A program made the translations under genes and the position numbers. The notes beneath the pieces are model-generated. The model had not been told where the DNA came from and did no database searches. It saw only the letters and a list, made by a program, of their open reading frames with translations. Below are positions 14,198-15,293 of a stretch of 15,293 nt of DNA, piece after piece (the first letter of the stretch is position 1; each line of letters opens with the position of its first letter). Source of the stretch: Candidatus Brevibacterium intestinigallinarum (GTDB taxonomy: Bacteria > Actinomycetota > Actinomycetes > Actinomycetales > Brevibacteriaceae); the NCBI GenBank assembly GCA_019117325.1, contig DWZY01000224.1, forward strand, positions 1 through 15,293. Reading direction: 5' to 3'.

Positions 14198-14979
14198 CGG
14201 TCCTCGACGACATCATCGCCGGCGTGCGCGAGGACCTCGGCGCACGCCGGCGCGATCGCTCACTCGCCCAGATCCAGCGTGACGCGCTCGACGCGGCACC
14301 CGTGCGCCCCTTCCCGCCGCAGACGGACTTCGGTCTCATCTGCGAGGTGAAGCGCTCGTCGCCGTCGAAGGGTGCGCTCGCGGCCATCCCCGACCCGGCC
14401 GCACTGGCCGCGGCCTACGTCCGGGGCGGCGCCGCCGCGATCAGCGTCCTCACGGAGCAGCGCCGGTTCAACGGCTCGCTCGCGGACCTCGACGCCGTGC
14501 GCGCAGCCGTGGACGTCCCGGTCCTGCGCAAGGACTTCATGGTCGACGAGTACCAGTTCCACGAGGCGCGCGCCCACGGTGCGGACATCGTGCTGCTCAT
14601 CGTCGCGGCGCTGGACGACGCGCAGCTCGCCGACCACCTGGCGCTGAGCCGGGAGCTCGGCATGGCGGCCCTCGTGGAGACGCACACGGTCGACGAGCTC
14701 GAGCGGGCCGCCGCGGCGGGTGCCACTCTGGTGGGCGTCAACACGCGCAATCTCAAGGACCTCACGGTCGATCCCGCGCGCTTCGCGCAGCTGGCCACCC
14801 ATGCACCCGCGGGTGCCGTCCTGGTCGCCGAGTCCGGCGTGACGGGCCCGGACACCGTGGCCCAGTACGCGGCCGCGGGAGCGCACCTGGGCCTCGTCGG
14901 CGAGGCGCTCGTGACCGGCGGCGAGCCGGAGGCGGCCGTCGCCGCCTTCACCGCAGCCGGCCTCGCCTCCCGCCCCTGA
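14194..14979 (+). CDS. trpC: Indole-3-glycerol phosphate synthase
   Basis: TrpC closes the indole ring from carboxyphenylaminodeoxyribulose phosphate. The GTG at 14194 overlaps the previous stop (GTGA) and gives 261 residues starting MTVLDDIIAGVREDL, the expected N-terminus. The frame continues upstream inside the HGxxPAAW gene but does not resemble TrpC there. The catalytic set of the TIM barrel is complete: E51 and K53 in CEVKRSSPSKG, K113 in LRKDFMVDEYQ, and E213 in VAESGV. GVNTRNLKDL is also present. Only a weak AAGG at 14177-14180, 13 bases away, precedes the start, which supports translational coupling. It stands alone, not fused to TrpF. The trpB start follows 17 bases after the stop. 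Confidence 0.97.
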   Translation: MTVLDDIIAGVREDLGARRRDRSLAQIQRDALDAAPVRPFPPQTDFGLICEVKRSSPSKGALAAIPDPAALAAAYVRGGAAAISVLTEQRRFNGSLADLDAVRAAVDVPVLRKDFMVDEYQFHEARAHGADIVLLIVAALDDAQLADHLALSRELGMAALVETHTVDELERAAAAGATLVGVNTRNLKDLTVDPARFAQLATHAPAGAVLVAESGVTGPDTVAQYAAAGAHLGLVGEALVTGGEPEAAVAAFTAAGLASRP

Positions 14980-14996
14980 CCTCCGAGGAGTCATCC

Positions 14997-15293
14997 ATGA
15001 CCGAGACAATCGAGCAGTTCTCGCGCCCCGATGCGGACCTGCCGCAGGGCCCGCGCTTCGGCGACTTCGGCGGGCGCTTCATCCCCGAGGCGCTCGTCCC
15101 CGCGTGCGAGGAGATCGAGGAGGCCTTCGCCAAGGCGGTGCTGGAGGACGACTTCCGCGCCGAGTATCGGCAGCTGCTGGCCGAGTACGTGGGCAGGCCC
15201 AGCCTGCTGAGCGAGGCCGCGCGGTTCTCCGAGCACGCCGGCGGCGCGCGCATCCTCCTCAAGCGCGAGGACCTCAACCACACCGGCTCGCAC
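14997..15293 (+). CDS. trpB: Tryptophan synthase beta chain, N-terminal part (3' end outside window)
   Basis: TrpB joins indole (channelled from TrpA) with serine to give tryptophan using PLP. The frame opens at ATG 14997 with GAGGAG at 14985-14990 and stays open to the window edge (99 codons). FGDFGGRFIPEALVPA near residues 21-36 and YVGRPSLL are diagnostic of TrpB1. The final residues KREDLNHTGSH lead straight to the PLP-binding lysine, which by family alignment would be the next residue outside the window. The start is chosen by the ribosome site and by the short variable N-terminal tail. trpA is expected downstream but cannot be seen. Confidence 0.96.
   Translation, partial: MTETIEQFSRPDADLPQGPRFGDFGGRFIPEALVPACEEIEEAFAKAVLEDDFRAEYRQLLAEYVGRPSLLSEAARFSEHAGGARILLKREDLNHTGSH

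Noticed and set aside
1..15293. Mobile elements, phage genes, defence systems, CRISPR repeats or tRNA genes
   Set aside because: No transposase, integrase, repeat array, inverted terminal repeat or tRNA-like sequence was seen; all genes are co-oriented metabolic or housekeeping genes with similar composition.

Overview
The window is a gene-dense, very GC-rich stretch of actinobacterial chromosome with every recognised gene on the + strand. The gene order metK-priA-fmt-rsmB-rpe-his-trp, the high G+C third codon positions, the many GTG starts (11 of 17 visible starts), the PriA without helicase motifs and the HGxxPAAW and Trp-associated membrane proteins all fit an Actinomycetes genome. A Micrococcales relative is my best guess; I cannot name the genus from sequence alone. 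There are no RNA genes, insertion sequences, CRISPR arrays or gene-free gaps over 300 bases. The largest gaps are 84 bp (13856-13939) and 80 bp (6646-6725).

Layout. Positions 1-5674 hold housekeeping genes: the 3' end of metK (SAM synthesis), priA (PriA-like protein), fmt (formylation of initiator Met-tRNA), rsmB (16S rRNA m5C methylation, uses SAM) and rpe (pentose phosphate pathway). Positions 5678-8043 hold pnuC (nicotinamide riboside uptake), hisE, hisG and a small PH-domain membrane protein. Positions 8040-10743 hold a two-gene acyl-CoA cassette, a CaiB/BaiF-type CoA-transferase and a fused beta-alpha carboxyltransferase (AccDA-like), sitting between hisG and hisF. Positions 10740-15293 hold hisF-hisI-trpE, a Trp-operon-associated membrane protein, an HGxxPAAW protein, trpC and the 5' end of trpB.

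Logic of the cluster. rpe acts in the pentose phosphate pathway, which supplies ribose 5-phosphate for PRPP. HisG consumes PRPP, HisE and HisI carry out the next two steps, and HisF makes the imidazole ring and AICAR. TrpE, TrpC and TrpB belong to the tryptophan pathway, which also uses PRPP at the TrpD step. hisB/C/D/H/A and trpD/G are absent here. Many genes overlap by 4-23 bp, so long polycistronic messages with translational coupling are likely.

The most interesting signals are regulatory. Three GTG-start genes without a Shine-Dalgarno (fmt, rpe, hisE) each carry a TANNCT hexamer ending 6-7 bases before the start codon, the arrangement expected for leaderless mRNAs. At rpe the hexamer is built on the rsmB stop codon, which is the only TAG among 17 stops. 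Also notable are the acyl-CoA cassette inside the histidine genes, a pentapeptide-repeat basic tail on RsmB, two unexplained small membrane proteins in the trp genes, and a change in Val-Gly/Leu-Gly codon choice at the HGxxPAAW-trpC pair. I did not find a convincing wholly new system; the unexplained membrane proteins and the CoA cassette are the best candidates.
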